From Deinococcus sp. HSC-46F16 (GTDB lineage Bacteria > Deinococcota > Deinococci > Deinococcales > Deinococcaceae): a DNA stretch of 31,732 bases. Position 1 is the first letter of the stretch. Each line of letters opens with the position of its first letter. The stretch spans positions 1,025,001 through 1,056,732 of the forward strand of contig NZ_JALJZW010000001.1 in assembly GCF_024171495.1 (NCBI RefSeq), given 5' to 3'. Of this stretch, positions 1-16,151 are shown piece after piece. The notes under the pieces are model-generated. The model did not search any database. It saw only the letters and a program-made list of their open reading frames with translations, and had not been told where the DNA came from. The position numbers were made by a program, and so were the translations under genes.

Positions 1-819
<819 letters not shown>

Positions 820-840
820 GGGTGAAACCTCCAAAGGAGT

Positions 841-912
841 GCTGGCTTCTTCTGCTCCTCCCCCTTGAGGGGGGAGGCTGGGACTCGTAGAGCTGCGGAG
901 CAGAGGGGGTGA
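841..912 (+). repeat. Dispersed G+C-rich repeat module, copy 1
   Basis: Carries a 22-bp module at 883-904 that begins ACTCGTAGAGCTGCGG and ends AGCAGA, embedded in runs of C and G. The same module recurs at 1012-1032 (inverted, 21 bp), 25780-25801 (inverted) and 26050-26071. It lies in the 239-bp gap between the carboxylase and dehydrogenase genes. No coding function is evident. Confidence 0.7.
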
Positions 913-999
913 ACCGTCACCCCCCAGGCGCGGCTTGGTTGGGTGGGAGGGCGTCTTGCCGACTTCTGAGCTGGTCACACGCCCCCTCACCCCTTGCTT

Positions 1000-1052
1000 C
1001 GCAAGGCCCTCTCTGCAAGCAGCTCTGCGAGTCCCACGGGGGGAGAGGGAGA
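1000..1052 (-). repeat. Dispersed G+C-rich repeat module, copy 2 (inverted)
   Basis: Inverted partner of the module at 841-912. The core at 1012-1032 reads ACTCGCAGAGCTGC on the minus strand and is flanked by a C- or G-rich tract. With copy 1 it could form a long-stemmed structure between the carboxylase and dehydrogenase genes on the shared transcript. Confidence 0.65.
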
Positions 1053-1058
1053 AACGGC

Positions 1059-2729
<1,671 letters not shown>

Positions 2730-2739
2730 CTGCCCCGGC

Positions 2740-2745
2740 AGTCTA
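2740..2745 (-). promoter_or_regulatory. -10 element of the carboxylase gene
   Basis: TAGACT on the minus strand, 10 nt before the ATG at 2729. It fits the TANNNT hexamer seen before many genes in this window. One base separates it from the palindrome at 2747-2760. Confidence 0.5.
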
Positions 2746-2746
2746 A

Positions 2747-2760
2747 CAAACGGCCGTTTG
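2747..2760. promoter_or_regulatory. Perfect 14-bp palindrome, probable TetR-type operator
   Basis: CAAACGGCCGTTTG is a perfect palindrome placed just upstream of the carboxylase -10, in the -35/-10 spacer where TetR-family repressors usually bind. It fits the pattern CNAACGNNCGTTNG, which as I recall is the site of the phenylacetyl-CoA-responsive repressor PaaR of Thermus thermophilus. No regulator gene of this type is in the window. Confidence 0.6.
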
Positions 2761-2824
2761 GGGGCGGGGCAGCGCGTCCGGCCTTCCTAGCCAACACGGC
2801 CCAGCCAGCCCCGGCGAGCGGGCG

Positions 2825-2830
2825 CATACT
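2825..2830 (+). promoter_or_regulatory. -10 element of the P450 gene
   Basis: CATACT lies 6 nt before the ATG at 2837, the spacing of a leaderless start. No Shine-Dalgarno sequence is visible there. Confidence 0.4.
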
Positions 2831-2836
2831 GCCCCC

Positions 2837-4192
2837 ATGACCGCCACCCTTCCCCGGCCCGCCGGTCCTCGGCCCCACTCCTTGCTAGGGCATCTGCCCG
2901 AGCTGCGGCGCGACGCCCTGGGGTTCCTGCGCCACGCGCGGGCGGCCTACGGGGACGTGTTCCCCATTCGATTCGGGCGGAACGAGGTGCTGGTGGTGGC
3001 CGAGCCTGCCGCCGCCCGCGAGGTGCTGGTCACGAAGGCCGCGAGCTTCCGCAAGGGGCGCGGCATTCAGAAGATGGAGCCGTTTCTGGGCAGCGGCCTG
3101 CTGACCGCCGAGGGCGAGACGTGGCGCTCGCACCGCCGCCTGATGCAGCCCGCCTTTCACCGCGCGGCGCTGGAGGGCATGGCCGGGGACATCGTGGGGG
3201 CGGTGGCGCCGCTGATGGCCCGGCTGGAGGAGGCGGCCCGCTCCGGCGCGGAGGTGGACGTGGGCTCCGAGATGCTGCACGTGACCCTGCGGGCGGTGGC
3301 CGCCGTGCTGTTCGGCACCGCGCTCGATGACCGCGAGCTGGCAGTGGTGGAGCGCGAGCTGCCGCCCCTGCTGGAACGGACCTCGGCCCGCATCCGCTCG
3401 CTGGTGGACTGGGACCTGCCTACCCCCGCCCGCCGCCGCGAGCAGGCTGCTGGAGAGGCCCTGGACGCCATCGTTCACCGCATTCTCCGCGAACGCCGGG
3501 CCTCCGGGGAGCGCGGCGGGGACCTGCTGGGCATGCTGCTCGCCGCACGGGACGAGGACGGCAGGGGTGGCCTGACCGACGCCGAGCTGCGCGACGAGGT
3601 GATGACCCTCTTCCTGGCCGGGCATGAGACGACCGCCACGCTGCTGACCTTCCTGTTCCTGAGCCTGTCGCGCCACCCCGAGGTCCGCGCCGGGGTCCAG
3701 GCCGAGGTGCGGGCGGCCCTGGGAGACCGCACGCCCACCGCCGCCGACCTGCGGGGGCTGCCGCTGCTCAACGCCTGCATTCAGGAGACGTTGCGCCTCT
3801 ACCCCCCGGCGTGGCTGGTTCCCCGGCAGGCGACCGCCCCGGTCACGGTGGCGGGGGTAGACGTGCCCCAGGGCGGCAATGTCAGCGTGAACATCTTCCT
3901 GATTCAGCGCAACGCCCGTTACTGGCCGCAGCCAGACGCCTTCCGCCCGGAGCGCTGGCTGGATGGGGGCCGCACGCCCGAGGCGTTCCTGCCCTTTGGC
4001 GCGGGAGCGCGGATGTGCATCGGCAACCACCTCGCGCTGATGGAGGCGGGGCTGATCGCGGCGCTGGTGCTGCGCGACTTTGATCTGGAGGTGCCGGGGG
4101 GCGGGCCGACCGGGCTGGTCGCGGGCGTGACCCTCAAGCCGGATGGGGCGGTGCGGGGCCGGGTGCGGGCGGTGTCAGCGGTTCAGGAGTAG
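2837..4192 (+). CDS. Cytochrome P450
   Basis: Soluble bacterial-length P450 (451 residues) for oxygen-dependent hydroxylation. The I-helix oxygen-activation motif AGHETT is at 261-266, the K-helix ETLR at 317-320, PERW at 371-374, and the heme loop FGAGARMCIG at 387-396 with Cys394 as the axial thiolate ligand. No membrane anchor or fused reductase is seen, so it needs separate electron-transfer partners, and none is adjacent. Deinococcus radiodurans has a P450 (CYP287A1) reported as a carotenoid 2-beta-hydroxylase for deinoxanthin, and this gene is a candidate member of that group, but the assignment is a guess without an alignment. It is divergent from the carboxylase across a 107-bp gap and appears monocistronic. 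Confidence 0.95.
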   Translation: MTATLPRPAGPRPHSLLGHLPELRRDALGFLRHARAAYGDVFPIRFGRNEVLVVAEPAAAREVLVTKAASFRKGRGIQKMEPFLGSGLLTAEGETWRSHRRLMQPAFHRAALEGMAGDIVGAVAPLMARLEEAARSGAEVDVGSEMLHVTLRAVAAVLFGTALDDRELAVVERELPPLLERTSARIRSLVDWDLPTPARRREQAAGEALDAIVHRILRERRASGERGGDLLGMLLAARDEDGRGGLTDAELRDEVMTLFLAGHETTATLLTFLFLSLSRHPEVRAGVQAEVRAALGDRTPTAADLRGLPLLNACIQETLRLYPPAWLVPRQATAPVTVAGVDVPQGGNVSVNIFLIQRNARYWPQPDAFRPERWLDGGRTPEAFLPFGAGARMCIGNHLALMEAGLIAALVLRDFDLEVPGGGPTGLVAGVTLKPDGAVRGRVRAVSAVQE

Positions 4193-4193
4193 G

Positions 4194-4409
4194 TCAGGCG
4201 TGATTCAGTTTCTGGCCCAACCACCACGCGCCCGGTCCCGACCCCAGCGCCCCGGCACCTGCCCAGACGAGCAGCACCGTGGCAGCCTCGCGCGGAAGGG
4301 GTGCATCGGGGCCAAAGCCCAGGCTGAAAGCCACCAAACCTGAGAACACGCACGCGATGAGCGCCAGGAGGGCCAGCCCGAGGAGAACGCGCAGCAGGAG
4401 CCGGGGCAT
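4194..4409 (-). CDS. Small two-helix membrane protein, unknown function
   Basis: A 71-codon frame with two hydrophobic segments: residues 3-31 (starting LLLRVLLGLALLALIAC) and about 43-60 (ATVLLVWAGAGALG), separated by a short acidic/proline loop. This is the composition of a small integral membrane protein. It is convergent with the P450 gene, with one base between the two stops. No clear Shine-Dalgarno is seen before the ATG, and I do not recognise the family. The hydrophobic pattern and the tight fit to the gap favour a real gene, but short frames in G+C-rich DNA can be spurious. Confidence 0.5.
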   Translation of the reverse strand: MPRLLLRVLLGLALLALIACVFSGLVAFSLGFGPDAPLPREAATVLLVWAGAGALGSGPGAWWLGQKLNHA

Positions 4410-4475
4410 GGGCGAAGGCTAAACCAGACGAGGGCCGGACGCCCCCGCAAAAGCGCCCAGCCCGCCTGCTCTCCC

Positions 4476-5800
<1,325 letters not shown>

Positions 5801-5817
5801 GTCGGCTCCAGGGTAAA

Positions 5818-6531
5818 TCAGGACAGTGTATTGAGGAACTTTTCCAGCAGGGCACGGAAGGTGGCGGGGTCCTCCTGCGGGAAGCCGTGGCCGACGCCGG
5901 GCAGCACGGTCGCGTCCGTCGCCAGCGCGGCGGCCTGTGCCCGCACCAGTTCCGGCGTGACCAGCGCGTCCAGCTCGCCCCCCAGCACCAGCACGGGCAG
6001 CCCGGCGAGGCGCCCCGGCTCCACGCTCCACGCGGCCAGGGCGCGGGCGTTGCCGCTGTAGTGGCTCGGCGCCATCTGGCCCGCGTGGTCCAGCAGCGTG
6101 GCGAAGTTGTCGGGGCGGCGCGATGGGAAGAGCGCCCCCAGGCTCATCTCGCGCAACCCCGCATTGCCGCGCAGCAGGTCCAGCACGGGGTAATTCTCCT
6201 CGGGGGTGACCAGGCCAGTCAGGGGAGCCGACGCCGCCAGGACCAATCCGGCGTAGGCGTCGGGGCGACGGGCCGCCGCTTCCAGCACGACCGCCCCCCC
6301 CAGCGAGTGCCCCAGCAGCACTGGGCGGGTCACGCCCTGAGCGGTCAGCCAGCCCTCCAGCCAGTTGGCGTAGGCGGCGATGGCGACCTCGCCCTCATGA
6401 GCCGTGCCCGCAAAACCGGGGAGGTCGGGGGCAAGGACGCGCCAGCCCTGGGGCGGAGCGGCGAGCAGGTCGGCCCACCACGCGGAGGAGGCGAAATTGC
6501 CGTGCAGGGCGACCAGCGTGCGCTCAGGCAT
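5818..6531 (-). CDS. Alpha/beta hydrolase, MhpC-like
   Basis: A compact 237-residue alpha/beta hydrolase with a complete catalytic set: oxyanion loop LHGNFASS (9-16), nucleophile elbow GHSLGG (74-79, Ser76), acid in GGELDALV (Asp188), and His215 in GVGHGF. The cap region is short. There is no signal peptide, so it is cytoplasmic. The ATG at 6531 overlaps the end of the metX-like gene by 8 nt, implying coupled translation, and scoA follows 17 bp downstream. The neighbours suggest an ester, thioester or lactone linked to CoA or short-chain 3-hydroxy/3-oxo acid metabolism, but the substrate cannot be read from the sequence. Confidence 0.88.
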   Translation of the reverse strand: MPERTLVALHGNFASSAWWADLLAAPPQGWRVLAPDLPGFAGTAHEGEVAIAAYANWLEGWLTAQGVTRPVLLGHSLGGAVVLEAAARRPDAYAGLVLAASAPLTGLVTPEENYPVLDLLRGNAGLREMSLGALFPSRRPDNFATLLDHAGQMAPSHYSGNARALAAWSVEPGRLAGLPVLVLGGELDALVTPELVRAQAAALATDATVLPGVGHGFPQEDPATFRALLEKFLNTLS

Positions 6532-7597
6532 GGGGCACCTCCCCCGCGCCCGCGAGGTCAGGGGGTGGGACGGCGGCGGGCAGCGTGTCGTCCAACAGCC
6601 CGCGCAGCAGCCCCGCAAGGGCCGCCGTGTCCTGCACGCAGCCGAGGTGTCCCCAGTCTGAGTCGTAGTCGAAGTGGGTGTGCGCCACGCCCGCCGCGCG
6701 GCTCGCGTCCGCGAAGGCCCGCATCTCATGGGCGGGAAAGAATTGGTCGCCCCGGATGTTCACAGTCAGCAGGCGCACTCCCGCGTCCCGCCAGCGGGTG
6801 AACAGCTCGGGGCGGGGGGCGACCGCGTGCAGGTCGTGCGTCTGCACCACCCGCGCGATGTCGAGGATGTGCGCGAGGCTGGCCGTGCCCGAGCGCGAGC
6901 GCAGGTAGTCCCCAAAGTCGGTGTCCCGGAAGGCCGCCTCCAGCCCGTCGGCCCCCATCCCGAAGAAGGAGATCAGGCGCAGCGCCCCCGCCAGCCCGCC
7001 GGCCGGGGCCACGTCGCGCAGCAGCGGCCCGAAGGCGTGCCGCAGCACTGGCCCCGCACACGGGCTGGTCGCCACCGCCGCCACACGGGGGGCGAGGTCC
7101 GGTGTACGGGCCGCCCACTGGAGGGCCTGCATGCCCCCGAAGCTGGGGCCGATCACCGCGTGCCAACGCTCCAGGCCGAGCTGCCGCAGCAGTTCAAGCT
7201 GGAGCGCGTGCAGGTCGGCGAAGTCCCACGCCGGAAAGCGTCCGCCCCAGGGCTGCCCGTCGGGGTGCGGGGTGTCGGGGCCGGTGGTCACGACGGCCGG
7301 GTCGTGGACCTGTACGTTCGACGGTGTGTTCAGCGCCACCACGAAATAGCGGTCCGTGTCCACCGCCCGCCCCGGCCCGATCAGGGGTGCCCACCAGCCG
7401 GGCGTGCCGTCCTCCGTCTCGCCCGCTGCCTGCGCGGTGCCCGTGTAGTAATGGCACACCAGCACGGCGTTGTCCCGCGCCTCCGTGGGCTGGCCCCACG
7501 TGCGCCCGCCCAGGCGCACCGGGACCTTCACCCCCCCGAGCGCGGCGTCCACCTCCAGCGTGAACGCCGCGCCCTCCCTGTCCTCACCTTGTCGCAT
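6524..7597 (-). CDS. MetX-like alpha/beta-fold acyltransferase or hydrolase, divergent
   Basis: First gene of the operon, 357 residues, a homoserine O-acetyltransferase (MetX) family fold. The nucleophile elbow reads GPSFGGMQAL (Ser152), the acid is in NIRGDQFFP (Asp284), and the catalytic His is in DWGHLGC (His317). Authentic MetX proteins normally have GGSMGGMQA and a GHDAFL-type His loop, and keep an NxxGGCxGxTGPxS region. Here the latter is replaced by a sequence rich in Pro, His and Asp (LNTPSNVQVHDPAVVTTGPD). I therefore think it has another acyl acceptor or is a hydrolase. It has a good Shine-Dalgarno (GGAGG) and a TACCCT -10, and faces livK across a symmetric regulatory region. Confidence 0.85.
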   Translation of the reverse strand: MRQGEDREGAAFTLEVDAALGGVKVPVRLGGRTWGQPTEARDNAVLVCHYYTGTAQAAGETEDGTPGWWAPLIGPGRAVDTDRYFVVALNTPSNVQVHDPAVVTTGPDTPHPDGQPWGGRFPAWDFADLHALQLELLRQLGLERWHAVIGPSFGGMQALQWAARTPDLAPRVAAVATSPCAGPVLRHAFGPLLRDVAPAGGLAGALRLISFFGMGADGLEAAFRDTDFGDYLRSRSGTASLAHILDIARVVQTHDLHAVAPRPELFTRWRDAGVRLLTVNIRGDQFFPAHEMRAFADASRAAGVAHTHFDYDSDWGHLGCVQDTAALAGLLRGLLDDTLPAAVPPPDLAGAGEVPHA

Positions 7598-7607
7598 GTC
7601 GCCTCCG

Positions 7608-7613
7608 AGGGTA
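7608..7613 (-). promoter_or_regulatory. -10 element of the metX-like/scoAB operon
   Basis: TACCCT on the minus strand, 10 nt before the ATG at 7597, with a GGAGG Shine-Dalgarno in between. No TTGACA-like -35 is present. The box at 7624-7639 occupies that place. Confidence 0.5.
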
Positions 7614-7623
7614 GGGGGAAGAC

Positions 7624-7639
7624 GTTACGGGGCGGTCAC
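7624..7639. promoter_or_regulatory. GTNAC-N6-GTNAC box, operon side
   Basis: GTTAC-GGGGCG-GTCAC. It lies exactly 10 nt upstream of the TACCCT -10 of the metX-like operon and exactly mirrors the box at 7664-7679. Read toward its own promoter it is GTGAC-N6-GTAAC. It is a probable binding site for a dimeric regulator; the protein is unknown. Confidence 0.55.
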
Positions 7640-7663
7640 ACTCCTACGCGCGGCTCCCCGGCT

Positions 7664-7679
7664 GTAACGCGGGCGTGAC
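7664..7679. promoter_or_regulatory. GTNAC-N6-GTNAC box, livK side
   Basis: GTAAC-GCGGGC-GTGAC, exactly 10 nt upstream of the livK -10 TACACT. Its centre is 40 bp from the partner box at 7624-7639, close to four helical turns. A near-copy lies before bdhA at 27499-27514. Confidence 0.55.
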
Positions 7680-7689
7680 GGCGCCCGGC

Positions 7690-7695
7690 TACACT
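7690..7695 (+). promoter_or_regulatory. -10 element of livK
   Basis: TACACT, 10 nt before the livK ATG at 7706. No recognisable -35 is present; the box at 7664-7679 covers that region. Confidence 0.5.
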
Positions 7696-7705
7696 CCCCT
7701 GGAAC

Positions 7706-8866
<1,161 letters not shown>

Positions 8867-8928
8867 GCCGGACGGGGTCCGTGGTTGGCCCTCTGATCTA
8901 GAGCCCGGCCACCGACTCCCCCGCCAGG

Positions 8929-8961
8929 GCCGCCCGCCACCACCGGGGCGGCTCCCCTTTT
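8929..8961 (+). terminator. Hairpin between livK and livH, likely attenuator
   Basis: Stem GCCGCCC (8929-8935) pairs with GGGCGGC (8946-8952), loop about 10 nt, followed by TCCCCTTTT. In this position it would let livK be made in excess over the membrane parts, a common arrangement for binding-protein operons. Confidence 0.5.
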
Positions 8962-8995
8962 GCCCCCTCCCTTCCCTCTCCCCTACGGAGCCTGT

Positions 8996-12355
<3,360 letters not shown>

Positions 12356-12371
12356 GGAGCTGGGAGACAAG

Positions 12372-12400
12372 GGGCCGGGGATCATCTCCCGGCCCTCTTC
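12372..12400. terminator. Terminator after livF, probably bidirectional
   Basis: Perfect 8-bp stem GGGCCGGG (12372-12379) and CCCGGCCC (12388-12395) around an 8-nt loop, followed by TCTTC. It sits between the convergent livF and hydrolase genes and can serve both. Confidence 0.75.
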
Positions 12401-12401
12401 C

Positions 12402-13157
<756 letters not shown>

Positions 13158-13198
13158 GCGCCCGATGATGGCAGAGCGGGGTGCCCTCCTGCCCCTGC

Positions 13199-13204
13199 TA
13201 GCCT
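13199..13204 (+). promoter_or_regulatory. -10 element of rlmI, leaderless spacing
   Basis: TAGCCT ends 6 nt before the ATG at 13211, with no Shine-Dalgarno between, so transcription probably starts at or next to the start codon. Confidence 0.55.
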
Positions 13205-13210
13205 GCACCC

Positions 13211-14401
13211 ATGACGAAGGCGAGCAGGTTGGCAAGCGTGACCCTGAAGCCGGGGGCGGTGCGGCGCATTTCGGGGCGCTACCCCTTCGGGCACGCGGGG
13301 GACATCGGGGAGGCGGGGCCGGGGATAGAGGCGGGCGAGGTCGTGGACGTGCGGGCACCCGACGGGTCGCTCGTCGGGCGCGGGTACTTCAACCCGCAGG
13401 GCGCGACGCCGCTGCGGATGCTGACGTGGACGCCGGGCGAGGCGATTGACCTCGCCTTCTACCGCTCGCGGGTGCGGGCGGCGCTGGCCCGGCGCGAGGG
13501 GCGCATCGAGAACACTGACGCCCGCCGCGTCCTGTATGCCGAGGCCGACGGGCTGCCCGGCGTGGTGGCCGACCAGTTCGGGGACGTGCTGAGCGTGCAG
13601 TTCCGCAACGCGGGGGTGGAGCGCCACCGCGACCTGATTCTGCGGTCACTGCGCGAGGAGACGGGCGCGACCTCGGCCTTCGAGCGCAGCGACACGGGCG
13701 AGCGCCGCCGTGAGGGGCTGGAGCTCCGCACGGGCGTGCTGTGGGGCGATGTACCGGAGCGCGTGACCTTCCACGAAGATGACCTCTCGCTGCATTTCAG
13801 CCCCTTTGACGCGCAGAAGACGGGCTTTTTTCTGGACCAGCGCGACAACCGGCGGCTGATGCGCTCGCTCGCGGCGCCCGGCGAGGGCTTTCTCGACGTG
13901 TACTCGTACACCGGGGGCTTCAGCCTGCACGCGGCGCGGGCGGGGGCCAAACCCGTCGCGCTCGACAAGGACCAGGCGGCGCTGGGGGTGCTGGAGCGCG
14001 AGGCCCGCGAGAACGGGGTGCAGGTCGGCGTGCGCTGGGGAGACGCCATCGAGACGCTCACCACCCTGGAGCGCGAGAAGCGGACCTTCGGGGCGGCGGT
14101 GCTGGACCCGCCCACCCTTGCCAAGCGCAAGGAGGACGTGCCCCGCGCCAAGCGCATCTTCACCGACGGCACCGCCCGCACCCTGCGGATGCTGCGGCCC
14201 GGCGGCCACCTGCTCGTGAGCACCTGTGCCCACTACATCCGGGTGGACGACCTGCTCGACGCGGCCAGGGTCGCGGCGGGCGAGGCCGGGTGCGGCGCGG
14301 AGGTCGTGGCGATCACCTACCAGCCCGCCGATCACCCCCACCTGCTGAGCGTGCCGGAGAGCCTGTACCTCAAGAGCGTGCTGCTGAAAAAAGAGGCGTA
14401 G
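13211..14401 (+). CDS. rlmI: 23S rRNA (cytosine-C5) methyltransferase, RlmI-like
   Basis: Class I rRNA large-subunit methyltransferase of 396 residues. An N-terminal PUA RNA-binding domain (about 1-75, with SGRYPFGHAGDI) is followed by a central domain and a Rossmann SAM-binding domain. Visible motifs are QKTGFFLDQRDNR (202-214), motif I FLDVYSYTGGFSLHAA (227-242), LDPPTLAKRK (298-307) and STCAHYI (337-343), where Cys339 should be the catalytic nucleophile. E. coli RlmI makes m5C1962 in 23S rRNA. Related Deinococcus/Thermus enzymes may modify a neighbouring or additional cytosine, so the exact target is inferred. A terminator follows. Confidence 0.9.
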   Translation: MTKASRLASVTLKPGAVRRISGRYPFGHAGDIGEAGPGIEAGEVVDVRAPDGSLVGRGYFNPQGATPLRMLTWTPGEAIDLAFYRSRVRAALARREGRIENTDARRVLYAEADGLPGVVADQFGDVLSVQFRNAGVERHRDLILRSLREETGATSAFERSDTGERRREGLELRTGVLWGDVPERVTFHEDDLSLHFSPFDAQKTGFFLDQRDNRRLMRSLAAPGEGFLDVYSYTGGFSLHAARAGAKPVALDKDQAALGVLEREARENGVQVGVRWGDAIETLTTLEREKRTFGAAVLDPPTLAKRKEDVPRAKRIFTDGTARTLRMLRPGGHLLVSTCAHYIRVDDLLDAARVAAGEAGCGAEVVAITYQPADHPHLLSVPESLYLKSVLLKKEA

Positions 14402-14413
14402 GCGTTATGCGAG

Positions 14414-14449
14414 AGGCGGAAGGCCACCGATGGGAGCCTTCCGCCTTTC
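14414..14449. terminator. Bidirectional terminator between rlmI and the Crp-family gene
   Basis: Perfect 11-bp stem AGGCGGAAGGC (14414-14424) and GCCTTCCGCCT (14436-14446) with an 11-nt loop, followed by a short T run. It lies between two convergent genes. Confidence 0.8.
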
Positions 14450-14466
14450 CCGTGGTGGTTTCTCCC

Positions 14467-15159
14467 TCAGTCCACGTCCGCCGCTTCCAGCGACACCTGA
14501 TCGAGCGCCGCCGGGTTGATCAGGGTCACGCTCTGGGTTCCCACGCGCAGCAGGCCGTGGCCCTCCATGCGCTTGAGAACGCGCACGACCGTTTCACGGC
14601 TGCTGCTGGTGCGGGCCATGATGTCGGTGGTCGAGAGGGGCAGGACCTCTGGGCGCGGCACCCCCGCCGCCACCCGGACCGCGTGGAGGTGGCCGAAGAC
14701 GTGCGCGAGCGCCGCCTCGGTATTCAGCCCGAAGGCGATCAGCTCGTCGTTCAGGAGGGTCACGCGGCGGGCCAACATCTCCGCGAGGTTCCACAGCACG
14801 CCGGGGTGCTGGCGCAAGATCAGCTCGAAGTGGCTGCGGTAGAGCATCAGGGTGCGGACCTCATCCAGCGCCCGCACGGACGCGCTGCGCTCCTGCCGGG
14901 CCAGCACCGCCGTTTCCCCGATCACGCCCGGCGCGTAGAGGTCGCCCAGCACCCGCTCGCGGCCCCCCACGCTGACGCGGCTGACCCGCACCACCCCGCG
15001 CGTGACGAGGTGCATCGCCTCGCCCTCCGCGTCCTGCTCGACGATCAGCTCGCCGCGCCGGAAGTGGCGGGGGGTCACGATCCCGGCGGCCTCGCGCACC
15101 GCGGCCTCCGGCACGTCGCGGAACAGCGGCGAAGTTCTCAACTCGTCCAGAAGCGACAT
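14467..15159 (-). CDS. Crp/FNR-family transcriptional regulator
   Basis: Cyclic-nucleotide-type regulator of 230 residues. The beta-roll domain has GVIGETAVLARQERSASVRA (78-97), where Glu82, Arg91 and Ser92 line up with cAMP-contacting residues of Crp, so ligand binding is likely. A long dimerisation helix (about 110-142) follows, then a winged HTH (174-206) whose recognition helix SSSRETVVRVLKRM (185-198) is Crp-like and suggests TGTGA half-sites. There are no Cys ligands for an FNR cluster. D. radiodurans DdrI is a Crp-type regulator of stress genes and this may be its ortholog, but I cannot confirm that. An alternative ATG at 15171 lies inside the probable -10 (TAGCAT, 15175-15170), so I prefer 15159. 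Confidence 0.88.
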   Translation of the reverse strand: MSLLDELRTSPLFRDVPEAAVREAAGIVTPRHFRRGELIVEQDAEGEAMHLVTRGVVRVSRVSVGGRERVLGDLYAPGVIGETAVLARQERSASVRALDEVRTLMLYRSHFELILRQHPGVLWNLAEMLARRVTLLNDELIAFGLNTEAALAHVFGHLHAVRVAAGVPRPEVLPLSTTDIMARTSSSRETVVRVLKRMEGHGLLRVGTQSVTLINPAALDQVSLEAADVD

Positions 15160-15167
15160 CTCAGGCC

Positions 15168-15183
15168 GCATGCTAGAGCATGC
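15168..15183. promoter_or_regulatory. Inverted repeat over the Crp-family promoter
   Basis: GCATGCT-AG-AGCATGC is a perfect 7-bp inverted repeat with a 2-bp spacer, overlapping the TAGCAT -10 of the minus-strand regulator gene. It is a candidate operator. It does not resemble the TGTGA-N6-TCACA site expected for the encoded protein. Confidence 0.4.
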
Positions 15184-15226
15184 CCCGGCCCCCGTGTTGT
15201 CCCCGGCCGGGGCACGCCCCTTGCGC

Positions 15227-15232
15227 TACAGT
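15227..15232 (+). promoter_or_regulatory. -10 element of the LolD-like gene, leaderless spacing
   Basis: TACAGT ends 7 nt before the GTG at 15240. This spacing decides the start choice. Confidence 0.5.
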
Positions 15233-15239
15233 GCCGCGC

Positions 15240-15935
<696 letters not shown>

Positions 15936-16151
15936 CCCTCCCGGCCTGAGCGTTCCCTGTATCTCCCGTTAAGAGGCCTTGTGGGCGCGGGATTGTACGG
16001 CCCCGTACCCCCCGGACAGCAGAGGCCGCTTACGCTGCGGGAGCCTTCCAGGCAAGGGAACTCATCAATGCGAGGTCGGGCGCCCGGTTCGGGAGGGACA
16101 GGCCCTCCCCGGCGTCGTCCCTGCTGGAAGCGGACTCCAGGGAGGTCTACC
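15936..16151 (+). other. Untranslated gap before the fasciclin gene
   Basis: 216 bp without a supported gene. It holds a small inverted repeat GTACGG-CC-CCGTAC (15995-16008) and a GGAGGG/CCCTCC hairpin near 16092-16108, and ends in a strong Shine-Dalgarno (GGAGGT, 16141-16146). I could not identify a clear promoter. A long 5' leader for the fasciclin mRNA is possible. Confidence 0.4.

Noticed and set aside
6524..7597. Calling the MetX-like gene homoserine O-acetyltransferase
   Set aside because: The elbow, acceptor-side motif and His loop all depart from authentic MetX, and the operon concerns CoA transfer rather than methionine synthesis.
7624..7679. GTNAC boxes as GlnR-type nitrogen sites
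   Set aside because: GlnR sites (GTNAC-N6-GAAAC) have a different second half and belong to actinomycete systems. All second halves here are GTNAC or GTTGC type.
7664..7695. GTGAC as a -35 element of livK
   Set aside because: It is only 10 nt from the -10, too close for sigma-70 spacing, and the same holds at the other two promoters.
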